From an uncultured Clostridia bacterium (lineage in GTDB: Bacteria > Bacillota > Clostridia > Christensenellales > UBA1242), in contig CAMEJD010000001.1 in NCBI GenBank assembly GCA_945919375.1, forward strand, positions 118,689 through 182,688: a stretch of DNA of 64,000 nt. Reading direction: 5' to 3'. The first letter of the stretch is position 1; every line of letters begins with the position of its first letter. The position numbers and the translations under genes were made by a program. The notes under the pieces are model-generated. The model was not told the origin of the DNA and searched no databases. It saw only the letters and a list, made by a program, of their open reading frames with translations. Below, piece by piece: positions 33,484 through 42,127 of the stretch.

Positions 33484-35487
33484 ATGAAAATATTATCTCC
33501 GGCAGGAAACTTTGAAAGTTTAAAAATGGCAGTGTATAATGGTGCAGATGAAGTATATCTTGGCATCAGCAAATTTAACGCAAGAAACAATATTCAAGGG
33601 TTCACTTTTGACGACCTTGATGAAATAGTTTTTTTCACACACATACATAATGTAAAAATTAACATGACAGTTAATATTCTTTTTAATGATGAAGAAATAC
33701 TTGATGCAGTTGATTTGGTTGTTTCGGCATACAATAAAGGTGTTGATTGTTTTATTATTCAAGACATTGGACTTGCCTATTTATTGCACAAATATTATCC
33801 ACAAATTGAAATTCATGCAAGCACTCAAATGGCGATATGTAATTTTGAAGGTGCAAAGTATTTATCACGGTTTGGGTTTAGGCGTATTGTTCTTGCTCGT
33901 GAAGTTTTGCTTGACGAGATAAAACGCATAAAAGAAAATCTTGATGTAGAAATAGAATATTTCTGCCAAGGTGCATTGTGTGTATGCTTTTCGGGAAACT
34001 GCTACATTAGTTCATATCTTCTTGATGCAAGTGGAAACCGAGGCAAGTGCAAGCAATTATGTAGACTTCCTTACACCTTAAAAAAGGATGGGAAAGAACT
34101 TAAAGAAGGATACCTTTTAAGTGCAAAGGATTTTAATATGTCAAAAAGGCTTCCCGAACTTGAAAATGCCGGTGTTGATGTATTAAAAATTGAAGGAAGA
34201 GCAAGACGCCCATTTTATGTTGCAATGGCAACAAGTGAATATAAAAAAGCAATGCTTGGAAAAACTATCAACGAGCAAAACTTGAAACTTGCATTCAATA
34301 GAGATTACACTGCTGGATATTTTGATGGCAATGGTAAAATCATTTCCAACTATAACAATCATATTGGCATAAAAATTGGCGAAGTAAAAAAAGTAAACTA
34401 TGGCAAAAAATTTAATGAGATATATTTTACAAGTAATTATGACTTATCAAAAAAATCTTCAATAAAACTTTTTGATGGGATAAAAGAAGTTAGTACAATT
34501 TCTCTATTTGATTTAAAACAAATTGACACAAATTTATATATGACAACTTCAACTCAAAAGGCATATATTGGAAATTATGTTAATATAATTTTGGACTACA
34601 ACAAAGAAGAACAAGTTTTGGCTTTTGAAAACAAAAAAAAGCTAAAAATTGAGATAACTGCCCTTCAAAATCAAAAAATTTATGCAAAAACATGTATCTT
34701 GGGTAAAAAATTTGAACTATTTGGTGAAATCCTTGAACCAGCAAAAAATCAAGGACTTACTTTACAAGATGTTGCTGTATGCTTTCAAAAGAATGAATAT
34801 TTTTCTCCAACAATAGAATTTAATACAGACAATGTTTTTGTCCCAAAATCTATTTTAAATGAATTTAGAAGAACATTTTATGAAAAGTTAAAAGAATTTG
34901 TTATGCTAAACTTAAGACATAATATTGAAAAACAAAAAATTGAAAATTATCATGATGCAATTATATTTGATGATTTTCAAATTGTGGAAAGTAAAACAGA
35001 TTATCTTAAAAATTCAAACATTATCTATTCCCCCGAATATTATAATGAAGAAGATATTTTGACATTTTGTGAACATTGCAAAAAACAAAACAAAAAAATG
35101 TACCTTGACTTGCCGAACTTTGCAACAAAACAAGATGTTGAGCTTCTAAAAAACATAGTAGAAAAATACAAGTTGCCAATTATTGCAAACAACTATTATG
35201 CACTCACCTTTAACACCCAAATTGTAATTGGTGGTGGGCTTAATGTTTATAATCATTACAGTGCAAATTACTATAACTTGCCAATTATATGTAGCGAAGA
35301 TTCAATTACACCAAAGACAAAGTTTGCATATATGACACTTCGCCATTGTCCTCTTAAAAATGACCTTGGAAGTTCTTGCGACAAATGTCCTTATCAAAAA
35401 GGATATTCACTTGTTATGCAGAATGGTAAAGAATTAAAAATTAAACGAAAAAAATTATCAACTTGCACATTTTATTTAACCGATTAG
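33484..35487 (+). CDS. U32 family peptidase / tRNA-hydroxylation-type protein
   Basis: LSPAGNFESLKMAVYNGADEVYLG, EYFCQGALCVCFSGNCYISSYL. Confidence 0.92.
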   Translation: MKILSPAGNFESLKMAVYNGADEVYLGISKFNARNNIQGFTFDDLDEIVFFTHIHNVKINMTVNILFNDEEILDAVDLVVSAYNKGVDCFIIQDIGLAYLLHKYYPQIEIHASTQMAICNFEGAKYLSRFGFRRIVLAREVLLDEIKRIKENLDVEIEYFCQGALCVCFSGNCYISSYLLDASGNRGKCKQLCRLPYTLKKDGKELKEGYLLSAKDFNMSKRLPELENAGVDVLKIEGRARRPFYVAMATSEYKKAMLGKTINEQNLKLAFNRDYTAGYFDGNGKIISNYNNHIGIKIGEVKKVNYGKKFNEIYFTSNYDLSKKSSIKLFDGIKEVSTISLFDLKQIDTNLYMTTSTQKAYIGNYVNIILDYNKEEQVLAFENKKKLKIEITALQNQKIYAKTCILGKKFELFGEILEPAKNQGLTLQDVAVCFQKNEYFSPTIEFNTDNVFVPKSILNEFRRTFYEKLKEFVMLNLRHNIEKQKIENYHDAIIFDDFQIVESKTDYLKNSNIIYSPEYYNEEDILTFCEHCKKQNKKMYLDLPNFATKQDVELLKNIVEKYKLPIIANNYYALTFNTQIVIGGGLNVYNHYSANYYNLPIICSEDSITPKTKFAYMTLRHCPLKNDLGSSCDKCPYQKGYSLVMQNGKELKIKRKKLSTCTFYLTD

Positions 35488-35534
35488 AATACACAAAGCA
35501 ATCCCCAAAATCAAAATTGTAGGATTGTTTTTTT

Positions 35535-35628
35535 AACTTCGTTTGCCTTGGCTTTGCCAAGCAACCGATAGGTCGCAAAAACAAAACAAAAAAGGCACAC
35601 ATATTTGTGTACCTATTCTGGCTCCCCG
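35535..35628. repeat. direct repeat copy 1 (about 94 bp; spacer, terminator, tRNA-Asn 3' end)
   Basis: AACTTCGTTTGCCTTGGCTTTGCCAAGCAACCGATAGGTCG...GGCACACATATTTGTGTACCTATTCTGGCTCCCCG, repeated at 35746-35840. Confidence 0.9.
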
Positions 35629-35655
35629 CAACTTCTTCGAACAGACGACCTACCG
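35619..35655 (-). pseudogene. tRNA-Asn 3' fragment
   Basis: tggctccccg...ttcgaacagacgacctaccgg matches the 3' half of the adjacent intact tRNA-Asn. Confidence 0.8.
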
Positions 35656-35745
35656 GTAATATTCCTACACTCGCTTCGCTCGTCACGTTACGCAGGAAAT
35701 GTTCTGTAAAACATTTCCTTGGCGATCAGCCTTCGGCTGTTTGCA

Positions 35746-35840
35746 AACTTCGTTTGCCTTGGCTTTGCCAAGCAACCGATAGGTCGTAAAAAACAAAACA
35801 AAAAAGGCACACATATTTGTGTACCTATTCTGGCTCCCCG
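35746..35840. repeat. direct repeat copy 2
   Basis: See copy 1; offset 211-212 bp. Confidence 0.9.
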
Positions 35841-35905
35841 TGTCTGGTTCGAACAGACGACCTACCGGTTAACAGCCGGTTGCTCTACCGCTGAGCTAAC
35901 GAGGA
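35831..35905 (-). tRNA. tRNA-Asn(GTT)
   Basis: Cloverleaf: TCCTCGT/ACGGGGA acceptor, anticodon loop CTGTTAA, CCA encoded. Confidence 0.95.
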
Positions 35906-36064
35906 ATACGCTCTTTTTCAAAAGCATAGTTATCATATCAAATAGTTGATATAATGTCAACCATTTTTTACAAATTTATTTAATCTTTTTTATGATAAAA
36001 ATATTTTTAATAGAAAATTTTGTTTACACAAAACTCACTTTGTGTTAAACTATTATTGTTATAT

Positions 36065-36103
36065 GTTCTCGTAGCTCAGCAGGATAGAGCAACGGTTTTC
36101 TAA
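36065..36103 (+). pseudogene. 5' half of disrupted tRNA-Arg (attL side)
   Basis: GTTCTCG TA GCTCAGCAGGATAGAGC A ACGGT TTTCTAA then non-tRNA sequence; complementary to the half at 52273-52317. Confidence 0.92.
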
Positions 36104-36188
36104 GTATCGCATTGAACAAGATAAAAATCGCTAAACTGCCCGAAATTACGCATAGTTTCAAACAAAACAAACAGCCACAAAATACAAT

Positions 36189-36210
36189 TTGTACCCAAAT
36201 TGTACCCAAA
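36189..36210. repeat. putative integrase arm-type sites, left end (2 x TTGTACCCAAA)
   Basis: Tandem 11-bp direct repeats; same motif at right end. Confidence 0.65.
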
Positions 36211-36250
36211 ACAAAAATCAACCCCAATAACACAACAAAATCACTCATAT

Positions 36251-36327
36251 GTGGGTATAGCTCAGCTGGATAGAGCGTCCGCCTCCTAAGCGGAAGGTCT
36301 GCAGTTCAAATCTGCATACTCACACCA
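36251..36327 (+). tRNA. tRNA-Arg(CCT), complete, inside the element
   Basis: GTGGGTA/TACTCAC acceptor, TCCGC-CTCCTAA-GCGGA anticodon arm, A-CCA encoded. Confidence 0.95.
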
Positions 36328-36358
36328 ATTTTAAAATTCAAGATTTGTAAGGAGCTTT

Positions 36359-36730
36359 ATGAATATAGAAGTATTAAAACAAATTTTATATAACTATAAT
36401 GATATCATTGAAACTAACAAACATTGGAATAGTAGGCCAATGACTTATGAAAATGAATACATGAAAGTTGTAAGCTTAGATGATTCCAACAAGCACAATT
36501 TAGAAGATTATGATAAATTTGATAAAATGTGGAGTATTGTATATTCAGAAAAACAATCATTTAGGAATTTAGAGAATTTTAAACTTTTTCAAAAAGAATT
36601 TAATGCTTACATTTCATCTGTTAATAGAGGAAAAAGTAAAGGATGTCTTGCAATTAGAATTCCAGACATGAGGGAATGCCCAAATACAGAAATAGCTAAA
36701 GTAATACTTGATTTTATTTTTAATAAATAA
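36359..36730 (+). CDS. hypothetical protein
   Basis: ORF with RBS (aaggagc) directly downstream of tRNA-Arg. Confidence 0.5.
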   Translation: MNIEVLKQILYNYNDIIETNKHWNSRPMTYENEYMKVVSLDDSNKHNLEDYDKFDKMWSIVYSEKQSFRNLENFKLFQKEFNAYISSVNRGKSKGCLAIRIPDMRECPNTEIAKVILDFIFNK

Positions 36731-36740
36731 AAAGACGGCT

Positions 36741-37145
36741 TTAATTAGTCGTCTTTTTTTGATCTAAAGTAAAATTTGGTGGGGTTATTATTGGTATATT
36801 CCCAGTAATAGCGATTAAGTTTGAAATAACATTAGAAGAAAGTGAATATGCAGGGCCAATATACTTATTGGGATTTTGTAAAATATCTTCTTTTAACTTA
36901 TCTAAATTTATATCGGATTTATTATCTAAAAATCGAGTAACCATAAAGGAAGTATATATGTTGAATAAACTTTTTGGAATGCATTCTAAAGTTCTGCTGA
37001 TTTTTATAAAGACTTTATCCTGTAAAATTTCAATATTTTCAACTTTATCTTGCATGTTTACCTTAATTTGATTATTGTTTAAATTTTCTAACCCAATAAA
37101 CTCTATTCTGTCAACTTTTATTTCAATTTTATTTTCTAATAACAT
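36741..37145 (-). CDS. SecB-like chaperone domain protein (third gene of hicAB operon)
   Basis: SecB-like pattern IEIKVDRIEFIGLENL...VISNLIAITGNIPIITPPNFTLDQ; overlaps hicB by 17 bp. Confidence 0.55.
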   Translation of the reverse strand: MLLENKIEIKVDRIEFIGLENLNNNQIKVNMQDKVENIEILQDKVFIKISRTLECIPKSLFNIYTSFMVTRFLDNKSDINLDKLKEDILQNPNKYIGPAYSLSSNVISNLIAITGNIPIITPPNFTLDQKKTTN

Positions 37146-37572
37146 TTGAATAAATACCTCCTAAATAATTACGTCCTTCAAAATCACATAAAATAACCGG
37201 TTTTAGATTTTCTGCAGTTAACCTTTCTTGTTGTCCACAATATCTTGATAACGCCTCAACAATAAAAGAATTTAAACTAATGCCTTCATCTTCAGCCATT
37301 TTTGTTGCCGCTCTATGAAGTTTTTTGCTCAATCTCACTGTAAATTTACCACTATACTGATTTATTAGATCAGTGTTGTCTTGTTTGGGTAAAGGTAGTC
37401 CTTCTTCTTCTAAAAATTGTAAGTGCATTTTCATATTTTCCTCAGCATCTGCTATTGCTTCAGCTTGTGTTGTCCCTGCGCCACCGACACCTTTAATATC
37501 AGGATACTCAACATTCCATTGTATACCATCACAAGTCTCGACAGGGTATAAATTCATTCTAAAATTAAACAT
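37129..37572 (-). CDS. hicB: HicB-family antitoxin with C-terminal extension
   Basis: YPVETCDGIQWNVEYPDIKGVGGAGTTQAEAIADAEENM + RHH-like FTVRLSKKLHRAATKMAEDEGISLNSFIVEALSRY. Confidence 0.85.
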   Translation of the reverse strand: MFNFRMNLYPVETCDGIQWNVEYPDIKGVGGAGTTQAEAIADAEENMKMHLQFLEEEGLPLPKQDNTDLINQYSGKFTVRLSKKLHRAATKMAEDEGISLNSFIVEALSRYCGQQERLTAENLKPVILCDFEGRNYLGGIYSNVIRK

Positions 37573-37588
37573 GTTAATCTCCTTATTA

Positions 37589-37831
37589 CTAAATCAAATC
37601 CATATCTTGCAGTACTTCAATAATTTGTTTTATCATATAACACTTTAATGTTTTTCTAGGTATTGTTAATAGTAAACCATCTTTTCTAAATTTACAGTGG
37701 CTGCCTCCATTATCATAAGAGATAAAACCCACTTTATCACTTGTTAAAAAGTTATATGTTTCTTCAAATGAAATATCTGTGCGCGGTGGCTTTTGAAGTA
37801 GTTTTTCGAGGAATTTATCAAAATTACTCAA
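37589..37831 (-). CDS. hicA: HicA-family toxin (mRNA interferase)
   Basis: GGSHCKFRKDGLLLTIPRKT catalytic-His dsRBD-like fold; adjacent to hicB. Confidence 0.82.
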   Translation of the reverse strand: MSNFDKFLEKLLQKPPRTDISFEETYNFLTSDKVGFISYDNGGSHCKFRKDGLLLTIPRKTLKCYMIKQIIEVLQDMDLI

Positions 37832-38012
37832 ACAACTTTCTCCTTTTATAATATGTTACCTACAGACCTTTTGATATCATATATGATACCATTCTATTAT
37901 AACACATTTTGTAATTTTTACAACACTTTTCATAAAAAAATTTGTTAATTATATGTAAAACTTTTTTAGTTTAGCATACTATTTTTCAAATTGCACTAAA
38001 GTGTGTCAATTT

Positions 38013-39403
38013 TTATCCAAAAATTTTATTGATTTTTTCTGAGGCATGAATGTCGCTATTTTGCAAGAAGTGAGAATAGAAGTCGCTTGTTGTGCTTGCT
38101 CTGGCATGGCCTGCACGCGTTGAAACTGTCTTCATATCAACACTTGAGTTAAGCAGTAATGTTATATTAGTGTGTCTAAGTGAGTGGAGTGTAACGATTG
38201 GCAGTCCAGCGCGTGCAAGTATTTTTTGGAGCCATACTCTAAACAGCCCTGGACAGATATCTCTACCATCTTCTCTGCAGAAGAGCCTGTCCGTGTCACC
38301 AAGTCTATCGCCTAGATAATGTTTTCTATTTAGCCACCAAGCTTCGTATTCGTGTAAGTATTCAATAAGTTTATCTGGCATGGAGATTGTGCATTTTGAA
38401 TTCTCTGTCTTTGGCTCTTTGGTGATTATCCCAAATCCCGCTATGTCCTGAACAGATCTTGCAATGGTCATTGTTTTATTTTCGAAGTCTATATCTTTCC
38501 ATTCAAGACCAGCAAGTTCGCCACGCCTTATTCCCATAAAGAGTGCATGAGCAAGGCAATCTTCCATCTTGGGTTGTCTAGGTTATCTAAGTATTGGGCA
38601 AGTTTCTTTGCCTCTTTGTCATTAAGTATCTTAACTTCCTTTTTATAGCCTTGTATTGGTGCGATGTAGTCACGGGAAGCAAAGTTATGCTCAACTAATC
38701 TTTGTCTTTTTGCATCGGCTAAAATTGTTGCGAGTGTTCTTTTTAGTTTTAGTATTGTTTCTTTTGCGTATGGATGGCTAATTACTTTAACATCAAACCA
38801 TTCATCAAAGTTTAGGTTTAGTGCACTGCATATTGTTTTGGCGCTATCAATTCTTATACCATTGCCAACTTTGGCTGAGTAATATATTGATCTAGAGATG
38901 CCACTATTTCTAGTAGCATCAACCAGTTTTATGAAGTGAGATTTTAAGTATTGTGTTAAATCTCTTTTTAGGATTGCATATCTCTGCTCATATTTCTTTG
39001 CCATCATTTCATCTAAGAAGCCTTGCACCATTATTGGTGTTATTTGGTTGAGTTTAATATTGCCAAAGTAAGCATCAAACTTTCTAATATTGTCTTTACC
39101 TTTAATGTAGTAGTTTAGTGATCTGGTGTTCTTTATCTTTTCAAGCCACTTATTGGCATAATCTATAAAGGTTATGTCATTATCTACTGCAAGCATACCA
39201 TTAAGTTGTTTCTTGAATTTATCTTCAAAATCTAGGCAAACCCTTTGCAATTCTTTCTTTGCTTGAATTTCAGTTAAGTCGTTTGGCTTTCTCCAGCACA
39301 TTGACTTAGCTATAAATTGTCCAGTCCTAAGGTCTTTTGCCTTTACTTGTATTCTATAGGATATTGTTCCGTCATTTAATTTTTTCTTTCTTACACATGC
39401 CAT
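38013..39403 (-). pseudogene. int: tyrosine recombinase/integrase, split by a frameshift into two ORFs (38528..39403 and 38013..38567)
   Basis: N-part SAM-like domain; C-part GIRRGELAGLEW...HSLRHTNITLLL...AGHARASTTSDFYSH; frames join as LLMALFMGIRRGE if one base is restored near 38546. Confidence 0.88.
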
Positions 39404-39417
39404 TTTATCTTCTCCTT

Positions 39418-39636
39418 TTATCCAATTATCACTTGTTCCATTGGTAGTTCATATTCTTTGCTCTGTAAGAAGGCGAGTAATGAATCGTAGTCAATCATTA
39501 TCTTCTTGCCAGTTTTTATGGAATGAATTTTATAGTTATTTGCTAGTTTTCTTATTAAGAATTCACTAAGACTAGTGTTAGGATCCTCTTGTTTAATCAT
39601 TTGTAAAGTTTCGGTTATTGTTCTAATTCTTTGCAT
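39418..39636 (-). CDS. small HTH/excisionase-like protein
   Basis: Small ORF directly upstream of int; SEFLIRKLANNYKIHSIKTGKKIMIDYDSLLAFL. Confidence 0.5.
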   Translation of the reverse strand: MQRIRTITETLQMIKQEDPNTSLSEFLIRKLANNYKIHSIKTGKKIMIDYDSLLAFLQSKEYELPMEQVIIG

Positions 39637-40164
39637 GTTTTCCTCCAGGTGCTGATCTCAACTGGACTTGAATTCCTATGCGAAACAAAAAGTACCGCAA
39701 AAGAATATACAAGTCCAGTAAAACAGCGAAATATATTCAAAATTAAACTTTGTATCTTTGAATTCTTTTTTTGCTTTGTTTCTGTTTACCTTTGTATCTT
39801 TGTTATTTCGGTCAAAATCGTGCCTTTTTTGATTTTTTGGTAGTCCACTTGATAATTTATCCAACTCAAAATTTATCACTCTTAAAACTTAAATAATGGC
39901 TTGTATTTTCATAAAATTGCCGACTGAAATTTCGCATATTTTGATTGTTTTGATTTTGGTTTGATTATTTTTGATTTTTATTTTGAAATCAAAAAGTGCA
40001 AAACTACTTTATTTTTCTAACTTTTTAATAGAATTTTTACTAAAAATTTTTGATTTTTGATTTCGCGAATTTTTGCGTGCGACTGTCGTCCCGCTCTTTA
40101 TAGGGCTTCAGCTAGAGATTTGACCGCCCTGGGGGTGTTATGCATCCACCAGTTCTTTTATTAT

Positions 40165-40800
40165 TTAATCAAAAGCTTCCTTAAACTTATTTCCATATTG
40201 CGATCCAAGAACTTTAACATTTGAGACATCAAAAAGGATATATGTATCTGTTATTTCATCAATGTACAATAATTCATCAATATAAGCCTTAAATAGAGTT
40301 TCTCCAAAACGCAATTTGAGTTTAGCAAGAAGGTGAGTGAGAAGATTATTTTTATCTAGATCTTTCACGCGCGCGTTATCATGTATTATTTTAATTTTTT
40401 TAATATCATAATAATCTATTGTCAGCAGTCCGTTGCCTTCGTTGTGGAAGCCGATTTCCGATAAGTTGAAACGAGTCGGCAATGTAAATCCGTAAACAGC
40501 ATTGAAATCTATTTCTAGATACATTTCTCTTTTAATGTCAGACAGCCTATTCATGATGCCAATTTTTTCAAGTCTTGTTATCATGTTTCTTATTTGCCTT
40601 TCCTTAATGTTTAGTATTGGCAGATCCTCCATTATCTTTTTGTAGGTGATTTTGTAATACCACTTTTCATCAACTCGTTTACTTCTCATGTGACCACTTC
40701 CTGCAAATTGCTGAAGATAGTCAAGGAATAAGATTTCTTTTAGATTTAACCCCAGTCTAAGTAATGTTACTTGTGGGAAATTAAAGATTTTTGGTCGCAT
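40165..40800 (-). CDS. winged-helix protein, possible replication initiator
   Basis: Winged-helix-like YYKITYKKIMEDLPILNIKERQIRNMITRLEKIGIMNRL; neighbours iteron-like repeats. Confidence 0.5.
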   Translation of the reverse strand: MRPKIFNFPQVTLLRLGLNLKEILFLDYLQQFAGSGHMRSKRVDEKWYYKITYKKIMEDLPILNIKERQIRNMITRLEKIGIMNRLSDIKREMYLEIDFNAVYGFTLPTRFNLSEIGFHNEGNGLLTIDYYDIKKIKIIHDNARVKDLDKNNLLTHLLAKLKLRFGETLFKAYIDELLYIDEITDTYILFDVSNVKVLGSQYGNKFKEAFD

Positions 40801-40968
40801 AGATCACATGCTCCTTTTGTAGGTTTTTAATTTTCATTTTTATCTCCTTTATTTAAATTTTTTGCCTCCACAAAGATTGATCAGTTTTTTGCTTTGGCAT
40901 ATATTTTAACGAAGTCTGCAGTCCTTCGGTAAAACCAAGTTTGGTTATTTACATTTTCATTCTATCAA

Positions 40969-41647
40969 TCCCGTGGTACCACCATTTGGTACTACGGGAA
41001 TTATTTTTATTGATTATTTTAATTTTAACAAGTCCGATGTATCACCATTTGATATATCGGGATTTAATTTTCAAAAATATTTTAACTTTTTCGATATGAC
41101 ACCATTTGTCGTATCGGAATAGCTTTCTGACAATATTTTATAAAGTTTGTTGTGCAAGCCCTTTGCACAGCGGAATTAAATTTTCATATTTTTTCGCCCC
41201 TTTTATTCAATTCTAACAATGTCAATGGCTCACCATTTGAACCCTTGAGATAAATTCTGTCTACATTTTAACAATCCCGCTCGGACACCATTTGTCCGTT
41301 CGGGGAATTTATTTAAGCCAATTTTACAATTTCCGCGTAGACACCATTTGTCCGTGCGGGGAATATTTTTTATTTTAAAACCTCCGTTGTAAACACATCT
41401 TTGACAGCGGGAAATATTTTTCTTTAATTTTACAAGTTTAGGACTGCCATCATTTGGCACAGCTAAAAATATTTTCATATTTAATTTATCATCTCCGTAT
41501 CACTACCGTCTTGTGACACGGGAAAAGTTTTTAGCTTCTGCACTAATTTTAGAGCATAGTCTTGTTCAGCATTTGAACAGGTTAAAATTGTTTGTTTAAC
41601 TTTTTTATAATAACAATCCCGTATTGACACCATCTGTCAACACGGGA
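40969..41647. repeat. array of ~12 hairpins, 11-bp unit-specific stems and conserved 7-nt loop
   Basis: e.g. CCCGTGGTACC-ACCATTT-GGTACTACGGG, TCCGATGTATC-ACCATTT-GATATATCGGG, TTCGATATGAC-ACCATTT-GTCGTATCGGA, TTTGTTGTGCA-AGCCCTT-TGCACAGCGGA, CCCGTATTGAC-ACCATCT-GTCAACACGGG; spacing about 50-72 bp. Confidence 0.9.
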
Positions 41648-41704
41648 ATTAAAAAAGAGATATTTTTTTGTAAATATCTCTAAAAATTTATTGATTTTAT
41701 ACGT

Positions 41705-41917
41705 AAGGTGTCACACGTATCACACGTGTCACACTTGTTATACTAGTGTAAAGTGACACTTAAACCTCTTTTACCTTTTAGTGTTTTTGCGACTTTTTGT
41801 TCATTTTTAAGTGTGACACCTTGATTTTTAAGGTATCACACTTGTTTGATTGCTAAAATCCTTTATTTATCAGAGTTTTAGGCTATGTGTGACACCTTGT
41901 GATACGTGTGACACCTT
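41705..41917. repeat. iteron-like GGTGTCACAC / GTGTGACACC repeat cluster
   Basis: aaggtgtcacac, atcacacgtgtcacac, agtgtgacacctt, aaggtatcacact, gtgtgacacctt, gtgatacgtgtgacacctt. Confidence 0.8.
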
Positions 41918-42083
41918 ATATCTATATTTATATATTTTTATACTAGTGGTTGAAGTTGGTGGAGTTTTTGGAGCTAATATAAACACTCTCGTGTGAGAGA
42001 AAAAAATAATTCAATATTTTTTATACATATATAGGGACGCCTAAAAACAGCCACACTAGCACCGATAGCTCCACCCTAGCAAT

Positions 42084-42110
42084 AAAAAAGAACGGATTTT
42101 AATCCGTCCT
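42084..42110 (-). terminator. rho-independent terminator after helicase gene
   Basis: Minus strand GGACGGATTAAAATCCGTTCTTTTTT. Confidence 0.75.
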
Positions 42111-42127
42111 TCGTTAATTATTGTAGG

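Noticed and set aside
35441-35949. ORFs 35441..35686, 35607..35789, 35719..35949
   Set aside because: They cover tRNA-Asn, its duplicated fragment and terminators; spurious.
36045-36248. 67-aa minus-strand ORF at the left element end
   Set aside because: Overlaps the tRNA half and putative integrase arm sites; no coding support.
41230-41478. 82-aa minus-strand ORF across the hairpin array
   Set aside because: It is a reading-through of the palindromic repeats (PRTDKWCLRG / PERTNGVRAG) with no RBS or conservation signal; the noncoding hairpin structure explains the sequence better.
40969-41647. CRISPR array
   Set aside because: No identical direct repeats; the stems vary and only the loop is conserved; no cas genes in the window.
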